Source: Penicillus capitatus (Eukaryota > Chlorophyta). From it: DNA of 64,000 nt. This document shows positions 37,544-48,840 of the stretch, piece after piece; position 1 is the first letter of the stretch; each line of letters opens with the position of its first letter. The notes under the pieces are model-generated. The model did not search any database and had not been told where the DNA came from. It saw nothing but the letters and a program-made list of their open reading frames with translations. The translations under genes were made by a program, and so were the position numbers. Location of the stretch: positions 744,001 to 808,000 of the forward strand of contig OZ287705.1 in the NCBI GenBank assembly GCA_965649825.1, given 5' to 3'.

Positions 37544-38968
37544 GACTGAATCGCAGAAAGCGGGACTCCTCAGGACAGCCCCTTTCGGAATGGTCACCGA
37601 GCAACAACTTGAAAGTCTTCGTTTCAAAGACTCTCCACGAGCAACTGTTTTGGGATCATAAGGCCGCGTTTGCCACCCTGGACTACATGATACTGACCAT
37701 TCGCCCGTTCGCGCGGTTTCCTAGCGCACCGCGAGGTATCACCTGATCTACCATTTCATTCATCTCTGCTGGTCTATTCTGGTTTTTGGCAGTTGGCAGT
37801 TAACAGGGTGGACTGCTTACTAGGGCCCTAAACGACACCCTGCATGGCTGATATGCTTGAACAAACAAAAGTCATGTAAAACCGCCGACGTTATTATTAC
37901 CTACGCGATGAATTGTTCGGGTGTAGCTAGACATGTTAGACCGTCGCCTTTCACATCCTTCATCACCATTATGTTCAACTTTTAGCCGTTTTGCTTTTCA
38001 AGTGTTCATTGGATCTCCTTAAGTTTTGTCAGTTTGGCACATCTTATCATTTAATAAGCAATGGAACTAGACAGATCCCGAGTAGACCGGGGTAGATATG
38101 CCAAGCAAGTGATTATAATTTCGTGCTTTTGTACGAAGGCTATTTGGCAAAATCATTGACATTATGAACTTATTCAACGGATGTTGGAAATGAAGTGTCC
38201 TTTCCGTCGTTCGAAGCCGTCGGAAGCGGTTCGATGTTGTAATAACCACCATGACGCGCTGACCATCAGCTGCGACGGGTATTAACCTCCGGGCCAACTT
38301 CCTCATAACAATAGAGAGATGGTTTTCGAAAGTGCCTTGAAGTTCACGACAGTTAGTGCTAAGGTTAGGAAACTCGTAACCATTGTGGGTATTTAAGACC
38401 GACATTCCCGTTGTAAATAATCTCGAGTTCCTGTGCTGCCATCCGAGTGTTCACTTGGCGTCGTCGTTCGTGCGTTTTCGACTCGGTACTTCTGCGATTC
38501 GTTACATCGATCTCCGACAACGGACTAAAATAGAAAGATGAATTTGGAGGTTGTCCTTGACTTTGTAGATTTATAATTAAGAAGTTGTCTTTTTGGTCTA
38601 GAGATAGCTGTATTTTTTGACAAGGGATTTTAGAGAAGCGACGAGAGACCATTTCTAAAAGATCTATATGCATTGATCTCAATGGTATTGTATCGTTCCT
38701 TTACAAGTCTATCTCTGTCATGGTATCAAAAGGTACAACAATAATGCGCAGAACATTCTACTTTGGTGTTTAATCGACATGAAGTCATGACAGTCAGACT
38801 ACTGCAAAGTGCAAACAGAACTAGTTCAAATATAGAAGACGATGACAAATGCACGTGGAAGTCAAACGATCTTTGTCACGTAATGCTATTCTTGACAGAA
38901 GGCTGACTTGCGCCATGGTCGCTGCTTATGCGACGGATTAGAGGTCTGCATGTTTTGCAATGCTGTAG
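37544..38968. other. Non-satellite flank, no supported gene
   Basis: AT-richer unique sequence following the sharp right edge of the satellite. ORFs are at most about 110 codons and show no domain. The first exon of DNAI7 and its promoter probably lie in the last few hundred bases; an ATG at 38,914 is one candidate start but I could not confirm it. Confidence 0.4.
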
Positions 38969-41413
38969 GGACCGAAGAAAAAGAAGAAGTTGGACAAGAA
39001 AGAGAAGGAGGAACTTCTTCGGCAACAGGAAGAAGCACGTCGACTGGAAGAGGAGGGTGAACGAGTGGCGTCATCGACTTTGACTTCGTCACTTAACTAA
39101 TGCGTTCTCCCAGAGAGAAGGCGGCAGGCGGAAGAAGAAGAATGTCGATTCGAAGAAGAGCGTATTAAAGCCGAACGCAGAACGCAGAATCTCAAAGAAG
39201 AAGACAGTCGGCTGGTCATCGAAAAGTGAGGGCAGACGATGTACAAGAGATGATTGCATGGCGTTCTGTTAAGTACCGAAGGAGAGGCCTATCATCGACG
39301 GTTGCATTTGGCTGTTCTGGACGAAAAGTCAAAGGTGCAAGAAGGAAAGGAGTGGATTCGTTACGTTTCCTGTGAGAAAACGCCAGATCCGCGGATTCCC
39401 GCTCAAGTGGACGACTTCTGGAACAAAGTCCGCGAGAAGCATCACTGTTCCATTGACGAAGCATTGGCGACAGCAGAGGTCACGCAGATTCAGAATGGAG
39501 CGGATGGAAAGACCTGTATTATATGCAGGACGTGGCGACGGTTGTTGAAGAATCCCTGAATCTCTCGGAACAAGAGGAAGAGAGAGCGAATGTTGTGCGC
39601 TTTACAGAGCTGGCCGAGAGAGCGGAAACACTCATGCGTCATGTGATCGACAAATTCATAACTGACCTCCTGTCGGTAAGAAGAATTTTATTGCCAAAAT
39701 CTTAGGCTCCGTTCAGATCACACATTTCGTAGCACGGCGTGGACGAGATGTCAGACAAGGAGGTCTGTTTGGAAGGTATGTCCGAGCGGCTGAAGCTCGG
39801 CATCTGGATCTGTAGAGAGAAAAGTGTGAGGAACAAATGGATACACTTTCCACAGCAGGGTATCCGCGTCGAAGTGCCAAAACAGATGACAATACATCCC
39901 ATGGCTTTGATTGTCGCCGTATGGCTGTTTCGGTCAAAAGAGTGGTGCTTTGGTGATCTGAATATGTTTGCTAAAGGAGTGGAATCTTTGCAATACTCCT
40001 TTGATGTGTGAAAAGGAGGGATGCATCAATATCGGCCCGCAAATAGAGATTCGCAAAGTACAGCTGCCACCTCCATTCACCAGACAGAGTGGATGGTCCA
40101 TTTACAAAGTGCATTACCTCTTCCTGAGTGGCTTCTGTTGTCTGAATCCTGCACTATTCAGGTCGACGGTCTCAAACCACATGTTTCCTTACCCGCCTCC
40201 CGAACAGAAAATGGGTCTTCAGGAGATAAAGCAACTATTCCACTGAGAATAGCCTTACAACAGAGCAATCTTCTTGTCTCTGTGGTGGATCCAATGACGG
40301 GTGTGGACCTGCGACGTTGGCATCCAGAAGAACAGTGCTGGTGCGCAGAGGCCATCAGGTTGTGCATGTACTCTCCTTTGTTGCCGAGCTCATTATCTCG
40401 TTTGCATCCAGTGACGTCGACGTGGACTCTGAAAACGACGCTGTTCAGTTCACAGTAAATTGTCTGGGTCTGTACTCGCAAATCACCGCCGTTCATAAGT
40501 GGATACCTTACATATCCTGGAGGTTGAATCCCCAATCTGTTGCACTACCTTCATCGATCCATCTTACTCTTCATGTAAACAGCAGTGTCGTAGAAGACCA
40601 GTTATAACTATGGATAGCTGGACGGTTCCTGCAGATGAAAAACAAGAAATCTATAGAGTTAGAGATGAAGGGTGACGGCGTCCGCTTGGTGGATCCAAAT
40701 GTCCCAGGATTGACATCTTGGCACCCTGTTTGTGTACTCATGTCAAAAATGCAGCACACTGGACTCTGTCTTCTGCCGGCCAAACTGAATGATCACTCTG
40801 CGGACGGGATCACTTGGAAACCAGAGACAGCAGAGCGACGTTTTTGCGAAGACATTGCGTACATATGGTATCCGCCGCCTCGCACAAATCTATGCGTGAC
40901 ATCAAGCAACTCTAGTTCCAAGTTTAATGTTGCCAGCAGCAGATGGAACAAGACATTAACGGGAACGAGTGACATGCTCTGCAGAATCGCTGCGGCCATT
41001 CAGTCCACAGCACAGGAGCCGAAGGCGGACGATTTTCTTGAAGAACTCCAGGAGAACGTGCCTCGAGTCCTTTCTCTCCTGCGAAGGGTACGTCTCCTTT
41101 TGAGAGCCTTATCATTTGAGCTGGATATCATTCTTAGGGCGACAGAGGGATTGCATTTTCGGCCTCTCTCGACCAAGATGACAGTTATCAAGTGCCTCCA
41201 GATTACAGTGATGAAGAGTATTCCGGTACAAATTACGGGAAGCTGCACAACAACAGTCGTTCACTCTTCGAAGCCCCGTTGCGCGAGGCACCGGAGAGAG
41301 AATGCACACATCTCTCCATTGTCCGATCTGTTAGCGAGATTATTCCCGACCCTTTGTTGATAGAAACCGTTACCCATACACTGTTTACATTGCGCATCTT
41401 CAGCTGCGGTTAA
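38969..41413 (+). CDS. DNAI7: DNAI7/CASC1 (IC97) axonemal dynein subunit, 5' end unresolved
   Basis: Multi-exon gene. Supported exons include 38969-39056, 39114-39225, from 39274, and the last, 41138-41413. Family features in order: a charged N-terminal helix (KKLDKKEKEELLRQQEEA, then RRQAEEEECRFEEER); the signature WIRYVSCEKTPDPR; a mid domain (RLKLGIWICREKSVRNK, WIHFPQQGIRVEVPKQM); the block FTVNCLGLYSQITAVHKW leading to ISWRLNP; and a C-terminal helix ending LFTLRIFSCG. DNAI7/IC97 belongs to the inner-arm (I1/f) dynein complex of motile cilia, so this organism should have flagella. The first coding exon is not located, and several internal junctions (39.5, 39.7, 40.0-40.6 kb) are only approximate. 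The stop lies 12 bp before the ATG of ATG101 on the same strand. Confidence 0.8.
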
Positions 41414-41425
41414 TGCAAATGCAAC

Positions 41426-42016
41426 ATGTCGAACTGTCAGCGATTCGAAGTGCCGAATCTTGAACTTGTTGGTTGGCATCTTGTCTCCTCTGCACTCCGG
41501 CCGATTATACATACCATCGTTTTTGTACGCGGCCTGGAGGTCACTCGGCCACAGGAACTCAGAGAACGCGACCTCGGAGTGACGTACGCTACTGTACCAG
41601 ATGTGGAAATCGAGCAATACGTTACAAGAAAGATACAAGAATTCGTTATGTGGTTGCACAAGCAGCCTTCACATTCAGGATCTCTCAAATTGGCATTCCA
41701 TGATCAGCCAGAGAAGAAGGGAGCTTTCTTTGGAGAACCAATGTCTTCATGCTGGGAAGAGTGGACGATCAGCGTTACGGTGTTGGAGCAAAACACATTC
41801 GTGCCTATTTCTCAGACGAAGGACAGAGTTTCGACCTGTCTGGGGTACATAACACAATCTGTCATGCTACATCAGTATCCGTTGCCTTCTCTGGGGAAAG
41901 TGTCACTCATACAGCTCTTCAGAATTTCGATTGTGATGAACAGCAGAGCGGCAGAAATGTTTCATGCCGTACACAGAGCTTTGCAAGATATCAATACGAC
42001 ATCCTTGTTGAGATAG
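41426..42016 (+). CDS. ATG101: ATG101 autophagy-initiation protein
   Basis: Single exon, 196 residues, close to the usual ~215. It aligns by eye along its whole length with plant and animal ATG101, the HORMA-fold partner of ATG13 in the ATG1/ULK1 autophagy-initiation complex: LRPIIHTIVFVRG in the first helix, VEIEQYVTRKIQEF, the LKLAFHDQPEKKG strand, then CWEEWTISVTVLEQ, and a C-terminal segment with LPSLGKVSL and a final helix. The WF-finger position, normally W-(P)-F, reads GAFFGE here, so the Trp appears replaced. The gene follows DNAI7 after 12 bp and is convergent with the kinesin-like gene, whose stop is at 42124. Confidence 0.85.
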   Translation: MSNCQRFEVPNLELVGWHLVSSALRPIIHTIVFVRGLEVTRPQELRERDLGVTYATVPDVEIEQYVTRKIQEFVMWLHKQPSHSGSLKLAFHDQPEKKGAFFGEPMSSCWEEWTISVTVLEQNTFVPISQTKDRVSTCLGYITQSVMLHQYPLPSLGKVSLIQLFRISIVMNSRAAEMFHAVHRALQDINTTSLLR

Positions 42017-42123
42017 CCAAAACGGTAGTGAAAGAGATGTCCATGCTAACAATTCTATGTGTAATACGGACTACATCAAGTGGTAACTGTTCTACAAGGA
42101 CCAAAATGAAGTGTACAATTCTA

Positions 42124-44964
42124 CTACGAGAGAGATGAGGAAATATCGCGCAGACAGATCTGTTTGTGGGGAGGGCTGGAGTCTCTGGGAGACGTCTGAC
42201 ACTTTCTCTTGTTAATATTGTATGGGAAGAAGGCACTCCGTGAATGATGTTCTGGTGTTGGTTCGTATATGTGTTGACCCTGGTCGGGTTTTTTCTCTTT
42301 GCTCGTGTCATTCGACTTCTGTTCTGCAGTCTCCTCGTCCACATCACGGTTTTCTTTCTTGCCTCTGCTCTGCCCTTTTGCTTTCTTGTGTTCGCTTTTT
42401 GCTTTACAGCTGGTGGCGAAAGTCAAGGAGTCCATAGTTCTGCGGATCCTTTTCATCGAAGGGGAAATGTTTGCGATTATCATTGCGTGGCCATTTCCAC
42501 TCAAACACGGCCGGAGGAGCTGTGTGAGCTTCGAATGTCTGTAGGGAATATGTCGTTGCTGGCCAGACAATGCCTCGAAGACATCTTTAAGCGAACTGAG
42601 CGATTGCTGAACGCCAAATGTCTCCTTCGCTGACTGCCTTTCTTGATTCATCGTTCTCGATTTGGTCGAATTCTTAAGATCCACCCAGTACAGACTCCCG
42701 AAGCTCCGTTGATGGAGAATCTCGTGTTTTCCTGCGAACAAAATCTTTGGTCCAGTGTTGAAAACGAGAGTCTGCAGATGCGAACCACTCAGGGTGATGA
42801 TGCATGTCAAGTGTCCAGTGATCATCTTGTGGCATGCACCCGATACTCCGAACGCTTTCCATTTCTTCAAGATCGTCTGAATATCTTGCTTGTTCTTGAC
42901 GAGCATATTCTTTGCCCCGTTGATATGTGCGTCTCCTGAAATGGAGTTATAACTGTTTTCCATGCCTTCGATGTCGTCCGGCCGAAACCTTCCATGTGCG
43001 TGTGGGAAATGTTCTGGAAGTTCGTGGGATTCGTTGCCTTGTCCTTCTCGAGACACTTTCTTAGCAAATCTGTCACGCGATCGTGGTTGACCTCCAGCAA
43101 CGAAGCCGACAGCATGTAAAGCCACCCTGTGCTTTTCAGATTCTCCACTTTCTCAAAAATCTGCGTACAACATTTGTTGTTGCTTTTGATCAAGAGGCGA
43201 ATTTTTTTGTGTACATCAAAGAGAAGAGATGATAGCATGCTGCGATCATCTCGACCATTTTTTTCCTCCATCGGAGCACGGTTCTGTTCTTCGACCCGGC
43301 CATAAGACAACAGACAAACATGACATCCATCCAAAACTCTCTGGACCATGTTCTCAGCAACACGACAGAAATCCTGATTCTCCTCCTCTAGGATGTAAGA
43401 CATGGGGTGAAGCGCATGCGATGCGTTGGTGGTTCATACCGACATGCCGAACGGCGTCGAAACGAAAGCGCTTGCTCTTATCCCGCACTTCGACGAGGAT
43501 ATTGTCCGTCCCGGCCACATGACGAACGCAGATCTTTTCGTTTTTCGTCGGATAGATTCTGCAGAAGAGTTGCACGGGTCCCTGGATTTGTTGGAGCTCA
43601 GTTTGTATCTTTCTTCGGGTTTTCTCAGAATGCACGTATGCGTTTTCTAAGATTTCTATCTTCTTAAGCAAACGCTGTATAGAGTCTTTGTCTTCTCGCA
43701 TCTGCTTCTCCCGTTTTATACATGTTATCTGGTCTGCACAGCAGTGTCGGGCGAGAGAGTCACTCAGCGGAGCAAACGTGTGAGATCTTGAATCTGATTG
43801 TTGGCGTTCTGCAAAAGTGTGCACTGCTCGTGGTGCTTTTTGTGGAGTCGACGGCGCTGCTCGACTTCGCTCTTCCATTCTGTTCGGGCATTGAACTCAG
43901 ATTTCCGAGCACACTTCAGCTAAATGCCAAAACACGTTGCAAAACCGACAAACACATTCATCACTCCACGAGCACACCTCTTCTTTTATTTGGTTCTTCT
44001 CGGACACAAGCGTCTCTTTTGCCTTAGAGAGGTCTTGGTACTTCCTCTGCAGTCCGCCCACGAGCATGTCAGCAAACTACCGTCGGTGCTATAGATCCCC
44101 ACGTCGAAGTCGCGTTTCTCTCGCTCTGTTCTCCCTTTCATCTGCTCGAGTGCAGTTTTTAGAAGCCGTCGTTCCGTTCGTATATCCCCTAATCGGACTT
44201 TGTATTTTCTGTTTTCTTCACTGAGCTCTGCGATCTGTTGCTCAGCACGACGCTTTTCCTCTTTGTTTTTCGTCATCTAGATCGATAAAGCCGATATTCT
44301 TCGATCTTACGAACGAAAAGGGCTACCGTGTCGCGAAGAAGTGTCCGGTCCTTCTTGCTCTGTTGCACGGCTCGACGGACTGACTCTTTCGCAGATTTTG
44401 TCTCTGCTTCCATAGATTTCAATTTTGCTGAGAGGACTGCCGTTTCTTTCAGCAAGGATACTGTCTCCGACGTCTGAATCCGACAGGTCATATGTCGGAT
44501 CGGTTCTACATCGATTTACTTTTTTGGATTGTCTTGAGCAGGTGTCCACGAATATTTTCGTTCGTGAAATGAATTCTCGGAGGCAGTTCTGCAACCGTGT
44601 TACCGTTTCTGAAGACGGCGTTATGCGTAAACACAGCGGATACAACATGGTAGAGACCTGCCAGTTCTTTGATGCGGGCCTCATTGCATGCGCCGCGTTG
44701 ACGACCCGTTCGTTGCATCAGTAGACATTGCTGACATCGCTCGAGAAATTCAATGTCAAAAACGGCGTTGCCGATGCGCTCGAACGGCGTCTGTGAAGCG
44801 GGCCTTGCGACGCTTTCTTTGTCTTCCGAATCAGATGTCGGTCGTGAGGTCGACGCAACATTGGATGGCGTCTGTTTATGCCGTGTTGATCGATGTCGAC
44901 TCTTTGTCTTTAGGAACTCCAGCCGATCCATGAGTTCCTCATATTGACGTTTTAAGTCTTGCAT
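42124..44964 (-). CDS. Kinesin-14-like protein with degenerate motor domain
   Basis: Minus-strand, multi-exon. The start is probably ATG 44964; some stalk junctions are not resolved. The N-terminal half is coiled coil (RKIEEYRLYRSR, RRAEQQIAELSEENRKYKV). The neck IQGPVQLFCRIYP matches the kinesin-14 motor start. The motor continues through FRFDAVRHV, AENMVQRVLDGCHVCLLSYG, GWLYMLSASLLEVNHDRV and HIPYRHSKLTQLLRPCLSG. Two introns in the motor were placed (donor after FDAVRHV, acceptor before EEENQDF; and donor after HTHMEG). The ATP site is gone: the P-loop GQTGSGKT reads GRVEEQNR, switch I NxxSSRSH is unrecognisable (SGACHKMITGH), and switch II DLAGSE reads DLKNST. This resembles Vik1/Cik1-type non-catalytic kinesin-14 partners. 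A basic tail follows the motor. It is divergent from DHX8, 172 bp apart. Confidence 0.8.
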
Positions 44965-45136
44965 GAATACCACAGTAAACAAACGGGCCAAATCACGTTC
45001 TGTTGGGCATGCAAATGTCTCATTGCCTTGATGTATGGCGACTGTCACATCACACGACGTCGATACATAGGCCGCATACTGCAACGAACAATTTTTTCGT
45101 TCAATCAGACCATTGTCGCTTTTGAAATCCAATCAA
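44965..45136. promoter_or_regulatory. Divergent promoter region between kinesin-like gene and DHX8
   Basis: Only 172 bases separate the two inferred start codons, which point away from each other, so both promoters and 5' UTRs must lie in or overlap this interval. No individual element was recognised. If the kinesin-like start is further upstream, the interval is smaller still. Confidence 0.5.
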
Positions 45137-48100
45137 ATGGGAGAGGAAAAAGCGTTAACGACGGTCGAAAAGCTCCAGCACCTGTCTTTAGTAAACAAAG
45201 TGACGTCGGGTACGTCTGAGTACTCGAGTGGTTCACCCTATCGCCAAGCATGCGCTTTTGTGTTTAGAACTAGAAAACCATCTTGGTCTCAACAATAAAG
45301 ACTTGGCGGAGTTTATCATACACCTGGCTAGAAATGCTAAGTCGGAAGGAGCGTTCAAGAAGGATCTGCTTGAGAATGGCGCCGAAATGACGGATGTCTT
45401 CATTGAACGTCTTTGGACGCTCATACAACACATGACAGTAAGACCCACGTGCATACAGGCGTCCCTCACTAAAGCTATCTGCTTAGAGCGGTCATTCTAA
45501 GAGAAATCAAGCATCCGACGGCATCCTTGCTCCAAAAGCACACCTACGTGAAGACGTCTCTTTTCCCGGTCTAGCCATTCAAGATACAAAGTCCAATGAC
45601 GATCTTCATCATCGGAGACGGCAGGGAACGAATGCATTGCAGGGAATATGCCAAAGCCCTTGATGATGCCATTCTCACAGAACAGAAATCCCGAGAGGAG
45701 AAACGACCACGCGGTTCCGATGATGGACGACGGGAGGCCAGATACAACGATCGAGAAGAGAGACAGCGTTCAAGAAGCAGAGACAGCAGAGAGAGATCAA
45801 GGCGACATCGTAGCAGTCATCACCGAAAACGCAGTCGCAGTCCGCGTCGTCATCGAAGAGACCGGGATCGCCGTTCGCATCATGATCGCCCCTCTGAACG
45901 ACCTTCCTCTCCCGAACTTTGGGGCATCTATCAGGGAACAGTCTCGGGTATCATGGATTTTGGCTGTTTTGTGGAGCTGCATGGATTTCGGAGGAAGTGG
46001 GAAGGATTAGTGCATCTGAACAACATCTCCAACAATCGAGTGCGAAGTGTCAAAGAGGTGGTCTCTCGACATCAACGCGTTTGGGTGAAAGTCATTTCGT
46101 TGAGCGGCGAACGTATTGCCTTAAGTATAAGAGATGCCGATCAGAAGACTGGTCAAGATCTGACACCCATGAACAAAACAAAGCCAATAGAAGAGCAGAC
46201 ACCATCAGGACTGAAGGGACTGTCAGGAGTGACGCTCAAAGCAGAGGACCAATCCAGAAACGTGGCCAGAAGAAAGAAGAAAAGATTGACAGAGGCAGAG
46301 CTTTGGGAAAACCGTCAGTTGAAAGCAGCCGGTGTCTACGATGCTGTGGAGTCCTCTCCTGAACCTGAGCCGGAAATCAATCCTTTCACAGAGATGGACG
46401 TCGAGGAGGAGTTCGAAATCGATATCAACGAAGAGGAGCCGGCTTTTTTGAGGGGACAGTCCTCAAAGTCAGGTGTCGAGATGTCACCGATTAAGATCGT
46501 GAAGAATCCAGATGGAACCCTGCAGAGGGCAGCCATGACGCAGAGTGCTCTTGCTAAGGAACGAAAAGAACTGCAACAACAGCAACAGCGTTCTCTGATG
46601 GAATCCATACCGAAAGATCTGAATCGCCCTTGGGAGGACCCCATGCCAGATGAAGGAGAACGACATCTGGCTCAAGAACTAAGAGGCGTTGGTATCTCCG
46701 GATACCAGATGCCGGAATGGAAATCGAAGGCGTTTGGCAAAGCACCCTTGTTTGGCATCCAAGATGATCGTTCTATTAAGGCCCAGAGAGAATCCTTGCC
46801 TATCTTTAGACTGAAGGATGAATTGGTGAAAGCAATTATCGACAACAAAGTCTTGGTGGTGATTGGCGAGACAGGATCTGGAAAGACGACGCAGATGACA
46901 CAGTACTTAGCAGAAGTGGGTTTCACCAGCAAAGGCAAAATTGGATGCACTCAGCCGAGAAGGGTTGCTGCCATGAGTGTGGCCAAACGTGTGGCAGAGG
47001 AGTTTGGTTGTCGTTTGAGTGAAGAAGTGGGATATGCTATTCGATTCGAAGACTGCACATCTGCAGACACAGTTATTAAGTACATGACAGATGGTATGCT
47101 CCTCAGGGAGTGTCTGTTAAACGACATGTTGCAGCAGTACTCTGTGATCTTGCTGGATGAAGCCCACGAACGCACCATTCACACGGATGTTCTGTTTGGC
47201 CTGATGAAGACCGTCGTCCAGAGGAGGGAGAACGATTTCAAGCTGATTGTCACATCAGCCACTCTGGATGCTGATAAGTTCTCGCATTATTTCTTTGACT
47301 GTCCCATCTTCACGATTCCTGGCAGAACGTTCCCTGTGGAGATGCTCTATACAAAAGAGCCTGAAACGGATTACCTGGATGCCGCTTTGATCACTGTTAT
47401 CCAGATTCATTTGACGGAACCGGAAGGAGACATTCTGTTGTTCTTAACAGGGCAGGACGAAATCGACACGGCTGCGTCTATTCTGTATGAAAGAATGCGA
47501 AAACTCGGCCCCAAAGTGCCAGAATTGATTATCCTGCCAGTTTACAGTGCCTTGCCCTCAGAGGTGCAATCCAGAATCTTTGAGCCGGCTCCCCATGGAA
47601 CAAGAAAATGTGTGATTGCCACCAACATCGCCGAGGCTTCACTGACCATCGATGGGATCTACTACGTCGTCGATCCAGGCTTTGCAAAGCAGAAGGTTTA
47701 CAATCCCAAAAACGGCATGGATTCCCTCGTGGTGGCTCCAATCTCTCAGGCCTCTGCAAAACAGAGAGCAGGACGTGCTGGAAGAACAGGACCGGGAAAA
47801 TGCTACAGATTGTACACAGAGTCGGCCTACAAGAATGAAATGCTGCCCACGAGTGTTCCCGAAATTCAGAGGACCAATCTAGCGATGACAGTCCTCACAC
47901 TCAAAGCCATGGGCATCAACGATCTCTTGCATTTCGATTTTATGGATCCACCTCCACCTTCTGCATTGATCACGGCATTGGAACAGCTCTTCAATTTGGG
48001 AGCCCTGGACGAGGAGGGAATGTTGACAAGACTGGGGAGGAAGATGGCCGAGTTTCCACTCGAGCCTCCCATGTCAAAGGTTCTGATTGCCAGTGTTGAT

Positions 48101-48822
48101 CTGGGATGCAGTGAAGAGGTGTTGACCATTCTTGCAATGCTGTCAGCACAAAACATCTTCTATCGCCCGAGAGAGAAACAAGCACAGGCAGATCAAAAGC
48201 GAGCAAAGTTCTTCCAGGCAGAAGGCGATCATCTCACTCTCTTAGCTGTCTACCAAGCATGGAAAGAGAACAACTTCTCCAGTCCATGGTGCTATGAGAA
48301 CTTCATCCAGGTAAAGAACTAGGATATCTGGCACAGTGCTCTAGTCGAAGTTTCTTTGCCACCATGTAGGCGCGTTCATTGCGGAGGGCCCAGGATGTGA
48401 GGAAGCAACTGTTGGCGATTATGGATAGGTACAAGTTGGAAATGGTGAGTGCAGGAAGGGATTGGGTGAAGATACAGAAAGCCATTGCCAGTGGATTCTT
48501 TTTTCATGCCGGACGAAAGGATCCTCAAGAGGGTTACAAATCAGTGGTTGAACAGCAACCAGTCTATATCCATCCCTCAAGCTCCCTGTTTCAGCAGCAA
48601 CCCGATTGGGTCATCTATCACGAATTAGTCTTAACGAGCAAGGAGTACATGCGTGAAGTGATGGCCATCGATCCCAAGTGGCTCGTCGAACTGGCGCCGC
48701 GTTTCTTCAAAGCCGCAGATCTTCATAAGCTCAGCAAGAGAAAGAGAATGGAGAAAATTGAGCCGCTCTTCGACCGCTATCACGATCCAAATGCATGGCG
48801 ATTGAGTCGAAGACGTGGTTGA
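45137..48822 (+). CDS. DHX8: DHX8/Prp22 DEAH-box pre-mRNA splicing helicase
   Basis: Five exons (45137-45209, 45268-45437, 45502-45590, 45643-48310, 48370-48822) give 1,150 residues, near the 1,220 of human DHX8. Order: N-terminal domain ([31 protein letters not shown]); an RS/RD-rich basic stretch; the S1 RNA-binding domain (about residues 207-287, [19 protein letters not shown]); the conserved linker [15 protein letters not shown]; and the DEAH helicase core with [10 protein letters not shown] (about 518), [12 protein letters not shown] (about 615), [10 protein letters not shown] and [14 protein letters not shown]; then the ratchet/OB region ending in [10 protein letters not shown]. Prp22 releases spliced mRNA from the spliceosome, in line with the intron-rich genes here. 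All catalytic motifs are intact. The gene ends 18 bp before the convergent gyrB stop. Confidence 0.97.
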
Positions 48823-48840
48823 AAACAGATCGTTGTTTTG

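Noticed and set aside
42244-42633. Hydrophobic plus-strand ORF (FWCWFVYVLTLVGFFLFARV) resembling a membrane protein.
   Set aside because: It is antisense to the conserved kinesin-like motor and tail; its hydrophobicity follows from the Lys/Arg-rich codons on the other strand.
44965-45132. N-terminal extension of the kinesin-like ORF up to 45132.
   Set aside because: The frame there opens on TTG, not ATG, and would run into the DHX8 start region; the first ATG is at 44964.
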